From positions 1-64,000 of the forward strand of contig NZ_FOFN01000001.1 in NCBI RefSeq assembly GCF_900111025.1: a stretch of DNA of 64,000 nucleotides, given 5' to 3'. This document shows positions 33,912 to 44,940 of this stretch, one piece after another. Numbering within the stretch: position 1 is the stretch's first letter; each line of letters opens with the position of its first letter. The translations under genes and the position numbers were made by a program. The DNA is from Hyunsoonleella jejuensis. GTDB taxonomy: Bacteria; Bacteroidota; Bacteroidia; Flavobacteriales; Flavobacteriaceae. Below the pieces are notes generated by a model. It was given only the letters and a program-made list of their open reading frames with translations. It made no database searches and was not told where the DNA came from.

Positions 33912-35150
33912 TTATTCAATATACCCAGTTATTTTCTGGTGTATGGCCTTTGCGGCTAATTCTCCTGAAAGCATTGCAGCATTAAGCGACCCATTGAGTA
34001 ACGTATCTCCTACTAAGTAAATAGAATCTGTTAATTGTGTTTCTGAAGGATCAATGCTGTAAGACACATTAGCAAGATCTGGCAATGCCTTTTCTATGGT
34101 GTAAGTTTTTAAATGTCTTAATGTTGAAATACTGAAGTAAAGGTTCAATTCTTCCATAATGCGTTTGATAAGTTCTTCTTCACTCAGACCATGTCGTTTT
34201 ACGACACTAACTGACAATAATTTGTTAGTGTGATGTTCAGAAAAAGGAAAAGAAATAGAATTAATTAGTGCATCTTCAGCATCTGCAAGTAACCCTATGA
34301 TTTGTTTTTGAAACACCATAGTAGCATCAACTTCAAAATAGAGCGTTTGCGTGCTTTTCCAGCTATTTATATGCCTTGTCATGTTAGGAATGAGACTGGA
34401 GGCTTCGGTAGCAACTATACAATAATCACATGTAATATTTGAACCATCTTTAAGAACAATTGTATTTTCTTTAACGGTTTCAACACTCTGCTGATACTTA
34501 ACCGTAGTTTGCTTTAATTTAGATAGTAACTGATTAGGTATTTCTTGAATGCCATACTTTGGGATTACCGCTTCGCCTTCGCCGAACATTTTAAAGATAA
34601 ACTCGAACATTCTTGAGGATGTTTTTAAATCAGTCTCTAGAAAAATACCTGTGAAAAACGGTTTAAAAAAATCATTTATGATGGCATCTGAAAATCCAAA
34701 ACGTTCTAAATATTTCTGTGTGGTTAATGCTTCGTCGTTAAAGATAGCATCGATGGATTTTTTATTGAGCAGTCTATTAAGCTTAAACACTTTTATTTTA
34801 TCTGAAAACTTACCTACTGAAGAAAAAAGCGTTGGCCATAAAAGTGAAATATCTCTTAAAGGATCGCCAATACAAAATTGCTTACCTTTTTTAAAAATAT
34901 ATGATCCTGAAACAAATGATTCAAGTTGTAGCTCGTTATAATCTAAATATTTCTTAGCCAGAGGATAGGCACTAAGTAATACTTGAAACCCTCTATCTAA
35001 AGTATAACCATCTACTACATCAGATTGTACCCGCCCTCCAACACGCTTATCAGCTTCAAGTATTTTGGGTTTATAACCATATTTCTCTAGTTGTAATGCT
35101 GCAACTAAACCACTAATTCCTGCTCCTACAATCACAATATTTTTATCCAT
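33912..35150 (-). CDS. FAD-dependent amine-oxidase-like oxidoreductase
   Basis: This 412-residue protein has the FAD motif VGAGISGLVAALQLEKYG at residues 7-24, the RVGGRVQS second motif near 41, and LVGDTLLNGSLNAAMLSGE near the C-terminus. It belongs to the protoporphyrinogen oxidase / phytoene-desaturase-like amine oxidase group; many Flavobacteriia have such a gene of unknown substrate. It stands alone, tail-to-tail with the DUF1080 gene and separated from the azurin gene by a strong terminator. Confidence 0.8.
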   Translation of the reverse strand: MDKNIVIVGAGISGLVAALQLEKYGYKPKILEADKRVGGRVQSDVVDGYTLDRGFQVLLSAYPLAKKYLDYNELQLESFVSGSYIFKKGKQFCIGDPLRDISLLWPTLFSSVGKFSDKIKVFKLNRLLNKKSIDAIFNDEALTTQKYLERFGFSDAIINDFFKPFFTGIFLETDLKTSSRMFEFIFKMFGEGEAVIPKYGIQEIPNQLLSKLKQTTVKYQQSVETVKENTIVLKDGSNITCDYCIVATEASSLIPNMTRHINSWKSTQTLYFEVDATMVFQKQIIGLLADAEDALINSISFPFSEHHTNKLLSVSVVKRHGLSEEELIKRIMEELNLYFSISTLRHLKTYTIEKALPDLANVSYSIDPSETQLTDSIYLVGDTLLNGSLNAAMLSGELAAKAIHQKITGYIE

Positions 35151-35190
35151 TTTCTCTAGCTTTTATAAACAAAATTAAGTCTTGTAAATG

Positions 35191-35222
35191 AAAAAGTGCT
35201 TTATTTTACAATAAAGCACTTT
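35191..35222. terminator. strong bidirectional-looking terminator
   Basis: AAAGTGCTTTATT (35193-35205) pairs perfectly with AATAAAGCACTTT (35210-35222) through a 4-nt loop. On the minus strand the stem runs into a T-rich tail, so it ends the azurin transcript. Confidence 0.85.
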
Positions 35223-35243
35223 AAATAAAATTCAAGTTCTATA

Positions 35244-35759
35244 TTATTCTACAATAAACTTTCCTTTCATTAGTGCATAATGTCCAGGAAAGCTGCACAT
35301 AAAATCATAAATCCCCGCAGATGGTGCATCAAACTCGATGGATGTGGTTTGCCCACCACCTATAATTTTTGTATAAGCTATAACATCACCTTCAGAATCT
35401 ACAGGAATATATCCGTTATCTTTTGCCGTAGCTGCTTTATTACCAAATGCTGTAATATTTACGCCTTGTTTTAAAATTACAACATTATGCCCCATTACAT
35501 TCACATCCATCTTACCTGTATGCCTTAATGTTAGTTTTACTTTTTGCCCTGCCTTTGCTTTTAGCTCTTTTTTATCAAATTGCATGGCGTCATTTCCAGA
35601 AATCACCAAATTAGCCACATTTTCATCAACTTTCTTTTCGTCTTTTTTAGTGCTTAATTTAATTTTTTCTTTTGGCTCCTCCTTCTTTTTATCGCCTCCG
35701 CAATTAAACAAAAGCGATGCGGTAAATACTACCGTAAATAAAAATTTAATCGTTTTCAT
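35244..35759 (-). CDS. azurin-like blue copper lipoprotein
   Basis: This 171-residue protein has a lipobox (LLFNC, Cys20) and a charged linker (residues 22-46), then a cupredoxin domain. The four type-1 copper ligands are visible: His91 (MGHNVV), Cys155, His160 and Met164 (CSFPGHYALM). Azurins carry electrons in the periplasm, often to oxidases. The start at 35759 is chosen because it gives a normal lipoprotein signal; an in-frame upstream start would add only basic residues. No partner oxidase lies nearby. Confidence 0.92.
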   Translation of the reverse strand: MKTIKFLFTVVFTASLLFNCGGDKKKEEPKEKIKLSTKKDEKKVDENVANLVISGNDAMQFDKKELKAKAGQKVKLTLRHTGKMDVNVMGHNVVILKQGVNITAFGNKAATAKDNGYIPVDSEGDVIAYTKIIGGGQTTSIEFDAPSAGIYDFMCSFPGHYALMKGKFIVE

Positions 35760-35921
35760 AATCTTTCTTTTTTGTTTTTGCAAAGATAAATATTACCATC
35801 CATATCCGCTCACGATTTCATGCATTGTGAAAAAATTACTCCTATAATAGAATCGTTCTAAACAACGGAAAACAATGTGTGTTTAAGCTATCTAGGTTAC
35901 CTTATCAAATAAATATCAGAG

Positions 35922-37514
35922 TTACAAAATATAATCTGTACTAATAAAATTAGACGTTTTTTTATCTAACAATTCATTTAGAATGGCATTGTTATATTCG
36001 TTGTTTTTAGCTGCAACAAAAGTTCTTATAGAAAATGAGCGCAAAGCATCAGTAACACTTAATGTACCAACTGCAGAATCTTTTCTACCAGTGAAGGGGT
36101 AAACATCAGGCCCACGCTGGCAGGAACTATTTAAATTTACACGACACACCAAATTCACTAAAGTATCAATTAATGGAGACAACGTATTGACGTTTTTACC
36201 AAACAAACTTACTTGTTGTCCGTAATCAGACTCTGCCATATCATCTAGCGGTTCATCAATATTTGAAAATGGCACTACTGGAATAACCGGCCCGAATTGT
36301 TCTTCCTTAAAAACGCGCATAGCTTTACGCACAGGAAATAATACTGCTGGAAAAATAAAATTTTCGGTAGTTTCTCCTCCTTTTTTATTTAATATTTTTG
36401 CGCCTTTTTTAGTTGCATCATCAATTAATTCTTGAATATAAGCTGGCTTATCAACCTCGGGAAGCGGTGTTAATTTTGCGCCATCATCCCATGGATTTCC
36501 AAATTTAAGCTGGTCTACCTTGTAGGCAAACCTTCTGTTAAATTCTTCAACAATAGATTCATGAACGTAGAGTACCTTTAACGCAGTACAACGTTGCCCA
36601 TTAAACGACAAGGTTCCGGCAATGCATTCTTCTACAGCCAAATCTAAATCCGCATCAGGCAGTACAATTGCTGGATTTTTAGCTTCAAGCCCTAATACCA
36701 TTCGTAACCTGTTGCCTTTAGGGTGTTGACTTTGTAATGCGTTTGCAGATTTACTATTACCAATTAATGCCAAAACATCAACCTTTCCAGATTTCATAAT
36801 TGGTGTTGCCAATACCCTTCCGCGTCCATAAACAATATTCACCACACCCTTTGGAAAACTACTTTGAAAGGCTTCTAACAGTGGAGAAATTAATAGCACT
36901 CCTAGTTTTGCTGGTTTAAAAATGGTGGTATTCCCCATGATTAAAGCAGGAATTAACAAGCAGAATGTTTCGTTTAGAGGATAATTATAAGGTCCTAAAC
37001 ACAATACCACTCCAAGAGGGCCTCTGCGTATGTGCGCATGTACACCAGAGTGTTTCTCAAAACGTGCTGAGTCTCTATCTATATCTTTATAAGCTTCAAT
37101 GGTATCATTTATATATTCGATGGTTCTGTCAAATTCTTTTTGAGAATCTGGCAGATTTTTGCCTATTTCCCACATCAACAACTTCACCACCTCATCGCGC
37201 TTTGTTTTCATCTGTTCCACAAACTTCTCCATACATGCAATACGATCTTCCACCTTCATGGTTGGCCAAAGTCCTTTACCATTATCATAGGCAGTAGTGG
37301 CAGAATTTAATGCCTCCAATGCTTCGGTTTCACCTAATTGCGGAATTGTACCCAACAAGGTTGGCTTATACGTTTTGGTGGATGAAATTGTAGAATATAT
37401 TTCAGCGGTATCACCATGCCACTGCTTCAACTCCCCATCTACTAAATATGTGCTTTGGTGCAACAAACTATCAATTTGATATGCTTTAGGAATATTGGTC
37501 TCTGAATTACTCAT
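35922..37514 (-). CDS. gapN: NADP-dependent glyceraldehyde-3-phosphate dehydrogenase (GapN-like)
   Basis: This aldehyde dehydrogenase of about 530 residues resembles the non-phosphorylating GAPDH family. Visible are the cofactor segment [10 protein letters not shown], the catalytic Cys in [10 protein letters not shown], the [13 protein letters not shown] motif and the GapN-type C-terminal [12 protein letters not shown] and [12 protein letters not shown]. It would oxidise glyceraldehyde-3-phosphate directly to 3-phosphoglycerate with NADPH gain. The start at 37514 is preferred; an upstream start at 37562 adds 16 residues without family support. It stands alone on the minus strand. Confidence 0.85.
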   Translation of the reverse strand: MSNSETNIPKAYQIDSLLHQSTYLVDGELKQWHGDTAEIYSTISSTKTYKPTLLGTIPQLGETEALEALNSATTAYDNGKGLWPTMKVEDRIACMEKFVEQMKTKRDEVVKLLMWEIGKNLPDSQKEFDRTIEYINDTIEAYKDIDRDSARFEKHSGVHAHIRRGPLGVVLCLGPYNYPLNETFCLLIPALIMGNTTIFKPAKLGVLLISPLLEAFQSSFPKGVVNIVYGRGRVLATPIMKSGKVDVLALIGNSKSANALQSQHPKGNRLRMVLGLEAKNPAIVLPDADLDLAVEECIAGTLSFNGQRCTALKVLYVHESIVEEFNRRFAYKVDQLKFGNPWDDGAKLTPLPEVDKPAYIQELIDDATKKGAKILNKKGGETTENFIFPAVLFPVRKAMRVFKEEQFGPVIPVVPFSNIDEPLDDMAESDYGQQVSLFGKNVNTLSPLIDTLVNLVCRVNLNSSCQRGPDVYPFTGRKDSAVGTLSVTDALRSFSIRTFVAAKNNEYNNAILNELLDKKTSNFISTDYIL

Positions 37515-37669
37515 TTTATTTAATTTATTAGTACTGCTAAGATATTGATTATTGAAACGCATCTACATTACAAAAGTCGATAAAACCCTGATAAACTAAA
37601 TATTTAACGACAATTTTACACAAAAAACAAACTAAATCGTTTGAGTATAATTTCTATTTAATGAAAGAT

Positions 37670-38929
37670 TTAGACTAAGAATCTAAATAAATCGGGCGTA
37701 TTGTTAAGATAGTCTCCATAAAAATTTAGCGCTTTCATTTTGGCAATAAGAGGCTCTAAATCATTTTTAGACTTTAATTCGATACCAACCACAGCTGACC
37801 CATTTTCACGATTACTTTTTTTAGTGTATTCAAAATGTGTAATATCATCATTTGGCCCTAAAACTTCTACTAAAAATTCTTTAAGGGCTCCTGCTCGTTG
37901 TGGAAATTTTACGATAAAGTAGTGTTTTAAATTTTCATAAAGAAGGGCTCTCTCTTTTATTTCTGCTGTGCGGGTAATATCATTATTGCTACCACTTACC
38001 ACGCAAACTACGTTTTTACCTTTTATTTCTTCTGAATAATAATCTAGAGCGGCGATGCTTAAGGCTCCGGCAGGTTCTACTACAATAGCATCTCTGTTAT
38101 AGAGATCTAAAATGGTTTGACATATTTTGCCCTCTGGTACAGAAATCATGGCATGTAAATTCCCTTTGCAAATGGGAAACGTTAAATCTCCCACGCGCTT
38201 TACTGCAGCACCATCTACAAATTTTTCTATATGCTTTAAAGTGGTGTTTTTATTGTTTTTGATGGAAACCGACATTGAAGGCGCTCCCTCTGGTTCTACT
38301 CCTATAATTTTGGTTTTTGGCGATAAAACCTTAAACACTGTAGATAGACCCGCGGACAAACCACCACCCCCTACAGGCACAAAAACATAATCTATTGACG
38401 CTTTTGCTTGATTTAATATTTCGAGCCCTACCGTTGCTTGCCCTTCTATAACCTTTTTATCATTAAATGGATGAATAAACGTTTTTTTAAGTTGCTCACA
38501 TTCTTCCATAGACGCATGATAAGCATCGTCAAAGGTATCGCCAACCAATTTTATTTCTATAAATTCCTCGCCAAACATTTTCACCTGCTTTACTTTTTGG
38601 CTAGGTGTAGGGGTGGGCATAAAAATTGTACCTTTTATTTGTAATAGCTTACAAGATAACGCTACGCCTTGGGCATGATTTCCTGCGCTTGCACAAACCA
38701 CTCCCTTTTTGGAATCTTCTGATGATAATGAACTTAATTTATTGTATGCCCCTCTAATTTTATATGAGCGTACGCGTTGCAAATCCTCGCGTTTATACAG
38801 AACCTCAGCATTAAATTCTTTAGAATGTCTTACACTCTTTATTAATGGCGTTACTTCTGATACATCTCTAATAGTCTCCGCCGCAAGTTTTACAGATTCA
38901 ATAGTTGGAAAGTAGATCGTCTTTTTCAT
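37670..38929 (-). CDS. ilvA: threonine dehydratase, biosynthetic
   Basis: This 419-residue PLP enzyme makes 2-oxobutanoate from threonine for isoleucine synthesis. Schiff-base Lys57 lies in VRSYKIRGAYN, the phosphate-binding GGGGLSAG is intact, and one ACT-like regulatory domain (about residues 325-419) follows. A single ACT domain marks the short IlvA form. The start at 38929 is preferred over a GTG at 38941. It lies downstream of ilvC but behind a clear terminator, so it may be transcribed less or separately. Confidence 0.93.
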   Translation of the reverse strand: MKKTIYFPTIESVKLAAETIRDVSEVTPLIKSVRHSKEFNAEVLYKREDLQRVRSYKIRGAYNKLSSLSSEDSKKGVVCASAGNHAQGVALSCKLLQIKGTIFMPTPTPSQKVKQVKMFGEEFIEIKLVGDTFDDAYHASMEECEQLKKTFIHPFNDKKVIEGQATVGLEILNQAKASIDYVFVPVGGGGLSAGLSTVFKVLSPKTKIIGVEPEGAPSMSVSIKNNKNTTLKHIEKFVDGAAVKRVGDLTFPICKGNLHAMISVPEGKICQTILDLYNRDAIVVEPAGALSIAALDYYSEEIKGKNVVCVVSGSNNDITRTAEIKERALLYENLKHYFIVKFPQRAGALKEFLVEVLGPNDDITHFEYTKKSNRENGSAVVGIELKSKNDLEPLIAKMKALNFYGDYLNNTPDLFRFLV

Positions 38930-39032
38930 GCTTAACATCACCCCGAATAGGTTGAATTACGATAATTGGTCTTTATAAAATTTACCTCCTATTTCCTTTA
39001 ACACCAACAAAACGTACTTTTAATCTTTTATT

Positions 39033-39066
39033 AAAAAAGCCCCACACTTTACACATGTGAGGCTTT
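39033..39066 (-). terminator. intrinsic terminator between ilvC and ilvA
   Basis: On the minus strand an AAAGCC(T)CACA stem pairs with TGTG(G)GGCTTT (one mismatch) and runs into six T (plus positions 39033-39038). It lies 41 bp after the ilvC stop. Confidence 0.85.
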
Positions 39067-39106
39067 GCAACATTTAAAAAAATGTTTGTCTAGTTTAGTT
39101 GAATTG

Positions 39107-40582
39107 TTATACTATTGGCTTCATAGCCGTCATAGATTCTCTTAAGAACGCTCCTATTTTCTCAACGGGGTGCGCTCGTAAAGTAGCATTAATCTCAATT
39201 AATTTAGCATTATCCACACCGTCTCCATTATCTTTTGCGAATGGCTTACCAATCACGTCAGTATCAATGGTTCTCATAAAATCAGCTAAAAGTGGTTTAC
39301 ATGCATGGTCGAACAAATAACATCCATACTCCGCAGTATCAGAAATTACACGGTTCATTTCGAATAATTTCTTTCTAGCAATTGTATTTGCAATTAGCGG
39401 TGTTTCGTGCAAAGATTCGTAGTACGCAGACTCATCAATAATACCAGATTCTGTCATGGCTTCAAAAGCTAATTCAACTCCAGCACGCACTAAAGCAACC
39501 ATGAGTACACCATTATCGTAGTATTCTTGCTCGCTTATTTCCATATCGCCAGCTGGTGTTTTTTCAAAAGCGGTTTCAGCCGTAGCTGCTCTCCAATCTA
39601 AAAGGTTTTTATCGCCTTGTGCCCAATCTGCCATCATGTTTTTAGAAAACACACCTTCCATAATATCGTCCATATGCTTTTGGAATAACGGACGCATAAT
39701 GTCTTTTAATTCTTCAGATAATTCAAAAGCTTTAATTTTTGCAGGGTTGGATAATCTGTCCATCATATTAGTGATACCACCATATTTTAAACCTTCAGTA
39801 ACAGTTTCCCAACCGTATTGAATTAATTTTGATGCATATCCTGGATCGATACCTTTTTCTACCATTTTATCAAAACATAAAATAGAACCTGTTTGCAATA
39901 AGCCACAAAGAATGGTTTGCTCTCCCATTAAGTCTGATTTTACTTCAGCAACAAAAGACGACTCTAAAACACCTGCTTTATCTCCACCAGTTGCTACCGC
40001 ATAAGCTTTTGCTTGCGCCAACCCTTTTCCTTCTGGATCATTCTCTGGATGAACTGCAATTAATGTTGGTACGCCAAATCCACGCTTATATTCTTCGCGA
40101 ACCTCAGATCCCGGAGACTTAGGTGCACACATAATTACAGTAATGTCTTTACGTACTTGCATACCTTCTTCTACTATATTGAATCCATGGGAATACGATA
40201 AGGTAGCACCTTTTTTCATTAAAGGCATTACCGAGTTAACTACATTAGTGTGTTGCTTATCTGGAGTTAGATTTAACACTAAATCGGCTGTTGGGATTAA
40301 CTCTTCATAAGTCCCTACATTAAAACCATTTTCGGTTGCATTTACATAAGATGCACGCTTTTCTTTTATCGCCGCTTCACGTAAGGTATAAGAAATATCT
40401 AAACCAGAATCTCTCATGTTTAAGCCTTGGTTTAATCCTTGAGCACCGCAACCTACAATTACAATTTTTTTGCCTTTCAATGCATTTACGCCATCAGCAA
40501 ATTCTGAGGCATCCATAAATCTACATTTAGACAATTGGTTTAATTTACCAGCTAATGTAAGTGTGTTAAAATAATTTTCCAT
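39107..40582 (-). CDS. ilvC: ketol-acid reductoisomerase, class II
   Basis: This 491-residue enzyme converts acetolactate and acetohydroxybutyrate to the dihydroxy acids. The nucleotide-binding motif [14 protein letters not shown] lies near residue 40; the length of 491 and the duplicated C-terminal helical domain mark the long, class II (E. coli-like) form. Metal ligands in the [14 protein letters not shown] segment are present. It follows ilvN by 73 bp. Confidence 0.95.
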   Translation of the reverse strand: MENYFNTLTLAGKLNQLSKCRFMDASEFADGVNALKGKKIVIVGCGAQGLNQGLNMRDSGLDISYTLREAAIKEKRASYVNATENGFNVGTYEELIPTADLVLNLTPDKQHTNVVNSVMPLMKKGATLSYSHGFNIVEEGMQVRKDITVIMCAPKSPGSEVREEYKRGFGVPTLIAVHPENDPEGKGLAQAKAYAVATGGDKAGVLESSFVAEVKSDLMGEQTILCGLLQTGSILCFDKMVEKGIDPGYASKLIQYGWETVTEGLKYGGITNMMDRLSNPAKIKAFELSEELKDIMRPLFQKHMDDIMEGVFSKNMMADWAQGDKNLLDWRAATAETAFEKTPAGDMEISEQEYYDNGVLMVALVRAGVELAFEAMTESGIIDESAYYESLHETPLIANTIARKKLFEMNRVISDTAEYGCYLFDHACKPLLADFMRTIDTDVIGKPFAKDNGDGVDNAKLIEINATLRAHPVEKIGAFLRESMTAMKPIV

Positions 40583-40655
40583 TGTTATTTATTGATTTAA
40601 TAGTCTGTTTGTTTGCATCTTAAACGATTATGATGCATTATTTAATATTGGTTTA

Positions 40656-41189
40656 TTATTGATTTTTAAATTCTTCTAGTATTTCTGAAACTTTCATTTC
40701 ATCTTTAGTTACAGCTATACGACCCGAGCGTACAAATTGCATAATACCGTAAGCCTCTAACTTTTCTCTCAGTTCTTCAATTTCAAAACGTCTTCCCGAT
40801 TTTTCTAAAACGAAAAACTCTTTATTTACTGTTACAATTCTAGAATCACTATCTTTTATAATATTCTGAATTTGTGGTTCATCGAACAGTAAATCTGATT
40901 TTATTTTGAACATACAAGACTCTGTGAAAATTGTCTCTTCATTCGTATGGTAATAAGCGCGTATAGCTTCGACTTGCTTTTCAATCTGGCGAACAACTTT
41001 AATTGCTTGATCTTCTGTAATTTTTACTACAATTACAAAACGATTTACGTCTTTAATTTCAGATTGCGATGTCGTTAAACTTTCTATATTGATGTGTCTA
41101 CGTTGAAAAATAGCCGAAATACGATTAAGCAGTCCGATATTATTTTCGGTGTAAACCGATATGGTGAATGTCTTTATTTCTTGACTCAT
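40656..41189 (-). CDS. ilvN: acetolactate synthase small subunit
   Basis: This 177-residue regulatory subunit has an N-terminal ACT domain (about residues 5-80: FTISVYTENNIGLLNRISAIF in its first part, with the core NIGLLNRISAIFQRR) and a C-terminal ACT-like half. It activates the catalytic subunit and confers feedback inhibition by valine. Longer C-terminal domain versions exist; this length is typical for Bacteroidota. It starts 10 bp after the ilvB stop. Confidence 0.94.
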   Translation of the reverse strand: MSQEIKTFTISVYTENNIGLLNRISAIFQRRHINIESLTTSQSEIKDVNRFVIVVKITEDQAIKVVRQIEKQVEAIRAYYHTNEETIFTESCMFKIKSDLLFDEPQIQNIIKDSDSRIVTVNKEFFVLEKSGRRFEIEELREKLEAYGIMQFVRSGRIAVTKDEMKVSEILEEFKNQ

Positions 41190-41199
41190 GTTTTTTAGT

Positions 41200-42933
41200 T
41201 TAGCTTAAACGAATATCTGAAACTGAAGCTCCTGAAGGAATCATTGGGAATACATTATCTTCCTTCTCTACACAAACTTCTAAGAAATATGATGCATCTG
41301 ATTCCATCATTTCTTTTACAGCATCAGCCAACTCTTCACGCTTCGTTACACGTTTTCCTTCAATATGATAGCCTTTTGCTATGGTTACAAAATCTGGGTT
41401 GGTCATTTCAGTAGAGGCATATCTTTTATCAAAGAATAATTGTTGCCACTGGCGTACCATTCCAAGGAACTCATTGTTCAATACCACAATTTTAACAGCT
41501 GCTTTTTGTTGAAAAATAGTGCCTAGTTCTTGAATATTCATTTGGTAACCGCCATCTCCAATTATAGCAACAACTTCACGTTGTGGTTCAGCCATTTTAG
41601 CACCAATAGCTGCAGGAAGCGCAAACCCCATAGTTCCTAAGCCACCAGATGTAATGTTACTTTTAGATTTATTAAATTCAGCATAACGACACGCAATCAT
41701 TTGATGTTGGCCAACATCAGATACAATAGCAGCATCGCCATTACTATAATTATTGATTTCCTTAAGAACCTCACCCATAGTTAGGCCTTCTTTTTCAGGT
41801 AACAAATCGTCCTTAATAACCGCTTCATATTCAATAGCATATAAATCCTTGAATTCTTGAAGCCAAGAGTCGTGCGAATTTGCCTTTAATTCAGAATGCA
41901 ATAATGCTAAACTTTCTTTTGAATCTCCCAACACAGCAATATCAACTTTTACATTTTTGTTGATTTCTGCTGGATCTATATCAAAATGAATAATTTTAGC
42001 TTGTTTAGCATACGTATTTAAATCACCAGTAACACGGTCATCGAAACGCATACCTATGGCAATTAATACATCACATTCGTTAGTTAACTTGTTAGGCGCA
42101 TAGTTACCATGCATCCCCACCATACCAATATTTAATGGATGTGATGTTGGAATTGCAGAAGCTCCTAAAATAGTCCAAGCCGCTGGAACTCCAGATTTTT
42201 CAATTACAGCCTTTAGCTCTTCTTCAGCTTTACCCAAAATAACACCTTGACCCCAAACTATCATTGGCTTTTTGGCGTTATTAATCAATTCTGCAGCAGC
42301 TTTCACAATGTTTTTATCCGTTTTTGGAACAGGATTATAACTTCTTACAGCTGTACACTTTTCGTATTTAAAATCAAATTCTTCAAACTGTGCATCTTTT
42401 GTAATATCAACCAATACTGGCCCTGGTCTTCCACTTTTAGCAATATAGAATGCTTTTGCCATTACTTCTGGAATTTCAGATGCTTTGGTTACTTGAGCAT
42501 TCCATTTTGTAACTGGTGTAGAAATACCAACAATATCAGTCTCCTGAAATGCATCTGTACCCAATAAATGTGAAGGCACTTGCCCCGTAATACATACTAT
42601 AGGTGTAGAATCTATTTGTGCGTCGGCTATTCCAGTAATTAGGTTTGTGGCTCCTGGGCCTGAAGTGGCCATAGCAACACCAACTTTCCCTGAAATTCTG
42701 GCATACCCTTGGGCTGCATGTGCGGCTCCTTGCTCGTGACGCGTCAATACATGATGTATTCTGTCTTGGTATTTAAACAACTCATCATAAACCGGCATAA
42801 TTGCACCTCCCGGATACCCATAAAGTATATCTACGCCTTCAGCAATTAAGCATCTTATGATGGCTTCAGAACCAGAAATACGTTCCGTTTTAGCTGTTTT
42901 GTTTTCTTCTTTTTTTATTGTTTCTGTATTCAT
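41200..42933 (-). CDS. ilvB: acetolactate synthase large subunit
   Basis: This 577-residue ThDP enzyme forms acetolactate from pyruvate. The sequence shows the catalytic Glu in TRHEQGAAHAAQGYAR, the FAD-binding middle domain, and the ThDP motif GDGGYQMNIQELGT with a NNEFLGMVRQWQ segment. It forms a complex with the ilvN product directly downstream. A 101-bp gap with a repeat remnant separates it from ilvD. Confidence 0.96.
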   Translation of the reverse strand: MNTETIKKEENKTAKTERISGSEAIIRCLIAEGVDILYGYPGGAIMPVYDELFKYQDRIHHVLTRHEQGAAHAAQGYARISGKVGVAMATSGPGATNLITGIADAQIDSTPIVCITGQVPSHLLGTDAFQETDIVGISTPVTKWNAQVTKASEIPEVMAKAFYIAKSGRPGPVLVDITKDAQFEEFDFKYEKCTAVRSYNPVPKTDKNIVKAAAELINNAKKPMIVWGQGVILGKAEEELKAVIEKSGVPAAWTILGASAIPTSHPLNIGMVGMHGNYAPNKLTNECDVLIAIGMRFDDRVTGDLNTYAKQAKIIHFDIDPAEINKNVKVDIAVLGDSKESLALLHSELKANSHDSWLQEFKDLYAIEYEAVIKDDLLPEKEGLTMGEVLKEINNYSNGDAAIVSDVGQHQMIACRYAEFNKSKSNITSGGLGTMGFALPAAIGAKMAEPQREVVAIIGDGGYQMNIQELGTIFQQKAAVKIVVLNNEFLGMVRQWQQLFFDKRYASTEMTNPDFVTIAKGYHIEGKRVTKREELADAVKEMMESDASYFLEVCVEKEDNVFPMIPSGASVSDIRLS

Positions 42934-42943
42934 AATATGTCAT

Positions 42944-43025
42944 TTAATGATACCCTTCGCTAACTTCGTTATATACTTTCAATAAAAGTTTACTTTCATT
43001 TCAGTAGTGCTCAGGGCGACATCAT
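42944..43025. repeat. remnant of a dispersed repeat between ilvD and ilvB
   Basis: Imperfect inverted arms GATACCCTTCGCT (from 42949) and TCAGGGCGACATC (up to 43023) face each other. The reverse complement GTCGCCCTGAGC...GCGAAGGGTATC resembles the widespread Bacteroidota repeat GTCACCCTGAGC...CGAAGGGT. The copy is degraded. Confidence 0.4.
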
Positions 43026-43034
43026 ATTATATAT

Positions 43035-44723
43035 TTAAAATGCATCCGTTACACAACCCTTAGAGGCAGATGCTACGGACTTTGCAAACTTATAAAGTAT
43101 GCCTTTTTTATGTTTTAATGGTGGCTCTACCCACGCCTCTTTCCTTTTTGCTATTTCTTCATCAGATAACAACACGTTAATTGAATTGTCTTCTGCACTA
43201 ATTTTAATTCTATCTCCTGTTTCAATAATTGCTATAGTACCACCAGATTGTGCTTCGGGTGTAATGTGCCCCACTACAAAACCATGGGTTCCTCCAGAAA
43301 AGCGACCATCTGTAATTAAGGCCACAGATTTCCCTAAACCTGCCCCCATAATCATAGAAGTCGGTTTCAGCATCTCTGGCATTCCAGGACCACCTTTAGG
43401 ACCAACATAACGAATAACTACAACATCACCTTTTTCCACTTCGCCCTTACTAATACCTGTATTGGCTTCTTGCTCGCTATTGTACACCACCGCTTTACCT
43501 TCAAAAAGCAATCCTTCGTTTCCAGATATTTTCGCCACAGCACCTTCCGAGGCTAAATTTCCATAAAGAATCTGTATGTTCCCCGAAGATTTCAATGCCT
43601 TATCCTTTGGATAAATGACAGCTTGACTATCATCTTCAAACTGAAGTGGTGCTACATCCGCTAAATTTTCGGCCAACGTTTTGCCTGTTACCGTCATACA
43701 ATCACCATGTAAATAGCCATTATCCAACAAATATTTCATTACTGCTGGCGTCCCACCAATTCCATGAACATCTTCCATCAGGTATTTTCCAGATGGTTTT
43801 AAATCGCCAATTAGCGGTGTTTTATCACTTATACGCTGAAAATCTTCAAGAGTAAAATCTATATCTGCGGCAAATGCAATGGCTAAAAAGTGCAGCACTG
43901 CATTAGTAGAACCCCCAAGTGCATTTACCATTGTAACTGCATTCTCAAGAGATTTCTTAGTAATAATATCCAGTGGTTTTAAATCTAACTCCAACAAGTT
44001 TTTTATAGCTCTGGCATGTCGTTCTGCCTCCGATAATTTACTAGGGTTTTCAGCAGGAATAGAAGAATTATAAGGCAACGCAAACCCCATAGCTTCAATT
44101 GAAGATGCCATTGTATTTGCAGTATACATACCACCACAAGCCCCTGCTCCAGGAATAGATCGTTTTATAATCTCTTTATATTCCTCTTCATCAATCTCTC
44201 CAGATACTTTTTGTCCCAAAGCTTCAAAAGCCGAAACAATATTTAGTTTTTTGCCTTTGTACATACCTGATGCCGTAGCACCACCATACATCATTATAGA
44301 CGGACGGTTTAAACGACACATCGCAATTACTGCTCCAGGCATATTTTTATCACAACCTACAACCGCAACTAAAGCGTCGTAACTCTGTGCTTGCATTACA
44401 GTTTCTATAGAATCTGCAATAATATCTCTAGAAGCCAAAGAATAATTCATCCCAGAAGTTCCCATAGAAATTCCGTCGCTCACACCAATAGTATTAAAAC
44501 CTAAACCAACTAAACCTGCAATATTACACTCTAGCTTAACCTCATCTTTCAACCTGTTTAAGTGCATATTACAAGGGTTGCCATCAAAACCCGTACTAGC
44601 AATACCTACTTGAGCCTTGTTCATATCATCATCGGTAAACCCTGCAGCATACAACATAGCCTGTGATGCCGGTTGCGATTCATCTTGTGTTAATCTTTTA
44701 CTATATTTATTGAGTTCTTGCAT
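43035..44723 (-). CDS. ilvD: dihydroxy-acid dehydratase
   Basis: This 562-residue Fe-S enzyme makes the 2-oxo acids for valine and isoleucine. Cluster-ligand motifs are GCDKNMPG and [12 protein letters not shown], together with the early NPCNMH. The C-terminal [17 protein letters not shown] region is typical. It is the first gene of the ilv block; upstream lies a 474-bp region shared with metK, which may hold a leader peptide for this operon. Confidence 0.96.
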   Translation of the reverse strand: MQELNKYSKRLTQDESQPASQAMLYAAGFTDDDMNKAQVGIASTGFDGNPCNMHLNRLKDEVKLECNIAGLVGLGFNTIGVSDGISMGTSGMNYSLASRDIIADSIETVMQAQSYDALVAVVGCDKNMPGAVIAMCRLNRPSIMMYGGATASGMYKGKKLNIVSAFEALGQKVSGEIDEEEYKEIIKRSIPGAGACGGMYTANTMASSIEAMGFALPYNSSIPAENPSKLSEAERHARAIKNLLELDLKPLDIITKKSLENAVTMVNALGGSTNAVLHFLAIAFAADIDFTLEDFQRISDKTPLIGDLKPSGKYLMEDVHGIGGTPAVMKYLLDNGYLHGDCMTVTGKTLAENLADVAPLQFEDDSQAVIYPKDKALKSSGNIQILYGNLASEGAVAKISGNEGLLFEGKAVVYNSEQEANTGISKGEVEKGDVVVIRYVGPKGGPGMPEMLKPTSMIMGAGLGKSVALITDGRFSGGTHGFVVGHITPEAQSGGTIAIIETGDRIKISAEDNSINVLLSDEEIAKRKEAWVEPPLKHKKGILYKFAKSVASASKGCVTDAF

Positions 44724-44881
44724 TTTTGGTGAAAATAATTTTGGTTTTAAATAGACTTTTTAAAAATTATTCAATCGATTTAAGACTTTTAACATTAATC
44801 TTAAATTTCAGTTAACGAAAATAAATGTTTATACACTTACTATAGGTCGTAGCAAATTTTAATGGGTTAAATTCACTACCC

Positions 44882-44914
44882 CTAAAAATCTATTATATTG
44901 CTGTTTATCAGCAT
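44882..44914 (-). CDS. possible ilv leader peptide
   Basis: The frame reads MLINSNIIDF and stop: three Ile (all ATA codons, with two adjacent) and one Leu in ten residues. It lies on the ilv strand, 158 bp upstream of ilvD. A weak GGGT/ACCC stem follows. The composition is suggestive but short frames rich in Ile arise easily in AT-rich DNA, so this is tentative. Confidence 0.35.
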   Translation of the reverse strand: MLINSNIIDF

Positions 44915-44940
44915 ACTAAGTCTATTTTTTTATGATGTTC

